The translations under genes were made by a program, and so were the position numbers. DNA of 64,000 nt from positions 1-64,000 of the forward strand of contig JASAMV010003191.1 in the NCBI GenBank assembly GCA_030248065.1, read 5' to 3'. Position 1 is the first letter of the stretch. Each line of letters starts with the position of its first letter. Below, piece by piece: positions 62,252-64,000 of the stretch. The notes below the pieces were generated by a model. The model worked only from the letters and a program-made list of their open reading frames with translations. It had not been told where the DNA came from and did no database searches. The stretch is from Rhynchonema sp. JSB1_4. Taxonomy: Eukaryota > Nematoda > Chromadorea > Monhysterida > Xyalidae.

Positions 62252-62255
62252 TAAT

Positions 62256-63467
62256 TTATACATAATGACTAAGACTTAGTCGAAACGTAGCGTATCGGTT
62301 GAATATCGCCCACTGCATCATCAGCTGTTGGGGGCTGTAGGGCAAATGTACAAAACAGCAGTTCATATTTCGACATTTCGCATAACCATTATGAGCGTTG
62401 TACACAAAACAAGGCGTCGAATGAATTGGCATTTTCTGCATCAACGGCACAGCTCCCGAAAACAACATGTCTTCAATCATGATTTTTAACCGTTGGTTAG
62501 AAAACGTTTTGCCCAAGCTGAGCAAAGTAGCTGCGGATTGTTGTTCGTAGATTATGGCGTAGCCATGGCACCAGAAAAACTCACCAGTTCGTTCGTTAAA
62601 ATAGGACGTAACTCGCTTAACACTAAAAAGTGCTGAAGTCTCGTAACGTTTCAAGGGAAAAGCAGAGTGATGAAAAAAACCAACTCATTGACAACGTGGG
62701 GAAACAATATATTCTGCCACGGTTCCAGCGCCGTCCGCGAAGTATCGTGATACATGCACTGACCATAAATGCCATGATAGTTGTCTAAGTCGTATATTGA
62801 ATCCAACAGTTGGATGACCGAGTCGGGATACATGATCGTTTCTACGTTCGCTGTTATCATATACACTTTCCCAGAGATATCCTTTGCATAGTGATGAAAG
62901 TGTTCAAAACAGTCCAAGGTCTTGGCGCTAATGTCCTCCCAAGAGTCAATCATCCCGGCTGCGATCACCACGTCCCCATATGTAGCTGCCTCTTTCAATA
63001 TGGACTCGGAGTTCGTCCAAGATTTTGTCCAGCCCACAACAAAGAATACGTGAAATCCACGCTGTTTTGCGAATGGCATCCACGTTTTCCTAATTGCCTG
63101 TCGGAATCCGAAGTCGTGTGGATCGGCTCTGACGTAAACTACGCAACTGAATGGCCGCTGGTGTAGGCGTGAGTGCTTCGCCGCTTTTCTGCAAAATTCG
63201 CAACTTAGTTGAATCTTTGCGCATGCTGCTGGCCAGCCATTGTAAATTTCACATTCCAGCCAGAGCATATCGATACCTTTGCGTGGTTGAATTCATATTC
63301 GCAAATGACTGCGACTGCCGTGCACGTTCATGAAGTGACTCCCATTCAACCAAGCTGGTCGAACTGCCAAATTTCTGGAACCACGTGGCGTACGCTCGGA
63401 AGAATAGCCACATCGTTTCCAGTACAGCGGGCCATTTCAGTCCTGCCAGTTTTGTTGAAAACCTCAT
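62256..63467 (-). CDS. GT31-like galactosyltransferase with a lost DxD motif
   Basis: Exons 63467-63277, 63188-62685 and 62622-62256 (TAA) give 353 residues with consistent phases; the two introns are only 88 and 62 bp. The fold of GT31 (beta-1,3-galactosyl/GlcNAc transferases) is seen in RQAIRKTWMPFAKQ, VFFVVGW, EAATYGDVVIAAGMIDSWED, ISAKTLDCFEHF, the WCHGYAIIYE block and EDMLFSGAVP. Where active enzymes carry a DxD/DDD metal-binding motif (K-x-DDD-x), this one reads YMITANVETIMY, so all three Asp are replaced. It may be inactive, regulatory or metal-independent. Which ATG is used is unclear; no clean signal anchor follows 63467, so an upstream exon may exist. An unusual stop within a hairpin-flanked 3' end is noted separately. 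Confidence 0.8.
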
Positions 63468-64000
63468 GGCAGACCAACGATTAGGAAGACCCAAACCAAC
63501 GGAAGAATTGAAACATTTTGAATCCGTCACCTTGCTATTATACGCCAATATTCATCTGTGTGACGCATACATTCAAATCAGTAACTGAACCGACATCTAG
63601 TCACCGTTGAACCAAAACACGATTTTTAGGTTAAGAGCACTAACAGGTAAGAAACAACAGGTTTGTGTGGAAGCTGCGACAGATAATTTTCATGCGAAAA
63701 TGTTTGTGTTGGTTTTGATGACAATCAGTATAGGCCTGATACTGGCATGAATTGTGTCAAAGTTTTAGTATTCAATGTTTCGCCCCTAGCCTGTTAGCCC
63801 TCCAAATTTCAGCTCTGGAAATTTCAAAAAAAACACAGCGAAAGTCTTTTATTTCATTATTCTAACAAACTAGTCAGCAGTTCGGATTTGAGTTGGTGAG
63901 TATCTGGAGTAGCTTTTTATGGCGACGTTTGTTGTAAACTTAATGAAAAACAGCCCTAGCAAACAAGAGCACAATGATGGTGTCCAAATTGCGAAACTCG
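63468..64000. other. Window edge upstream of the GT31-like gene; nothing recognised
   Basis: No coding exon or repeat boundary supported. Confidence 0.3.

Overview
This is animal nuclear DNA, almost certainly from a nematode. All genes are split by GT-AG introns. They include a complete cuticle collagen with the nematode cuticle-collagen N-terminal domain and the typical Cys-x-x-Cys-Pro C-terminus, a GT92 glycosyltransferase, a protein resembling the chondroitin proteoglycan 4 (CPG4) family, and two small membrane-anchored methyltransferases of types common in nematodes. Long introns and dense non-autonomous DNA transposons suggest a repeat-rich genome rather than a compact Caenorhabditis-like one. 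The species cannot be named from the sequence.

Layout: 1808-2649 (-) first exons of a Kv-type potassium channel, continuing off the left edge. 2.7-15.3 kb: no convincing gene, several foldback transposons. 15396-18760 (-) CPG4-like Cys-rich surface protein. 19-20 kb: a nested transposon pair. 21609-23995 (-) cuticle collagen, eight exons. 24-31 kb: transposons, including an 808-bp foldback with 260-bp arms. 31109-35929 (+) an unfamiliar 841-residue type I membrane receptor. 36.1-40.5 kb: transposon-rich, with an inversion through one element and a 2.4-kb TTAA-flanked foldback. 40894-47336 (+) METTL24-like methyltransferase whose introns hold at least six transposons. 47670-52200 (-) dual-specificity phosphatase, tail to tail with it, with a 3-kb satellite array in its last intron. 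53381-54907 (-) GT92 glycosyltransferase. 58804-59978 (-) second methyltransferase. 62256-63467 (-) GT31-like glycosyltransferase lacking its DxD motif.

Exon models were built by hand from reading frames, family motifs, splice sites and phase agreement. In seven of the nine models every internal junction listed agrees in phase and the terminal exon closes on a stop. The channel model consists of its first two exons only and runs off the window. The phosphatase lacks its first exon. No RNA or homology evidence was available. Functionally the set leans to the extracellular matrix and secretory pathway (collagen, CPG4-like protein, two glycosyltransferases, two signal-anchored methyltransferases, a receptor). 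There is no sign of operons or of a bacterial-style system.

The most informative non-genic content is the transposon record. Several families carry CAG...CTG termini with 8-bp target duplications (hAT-like), some perfect. There are nested insertions, an intact empty site, and an inversion that can be read from a target duplication now in opposite orientations.
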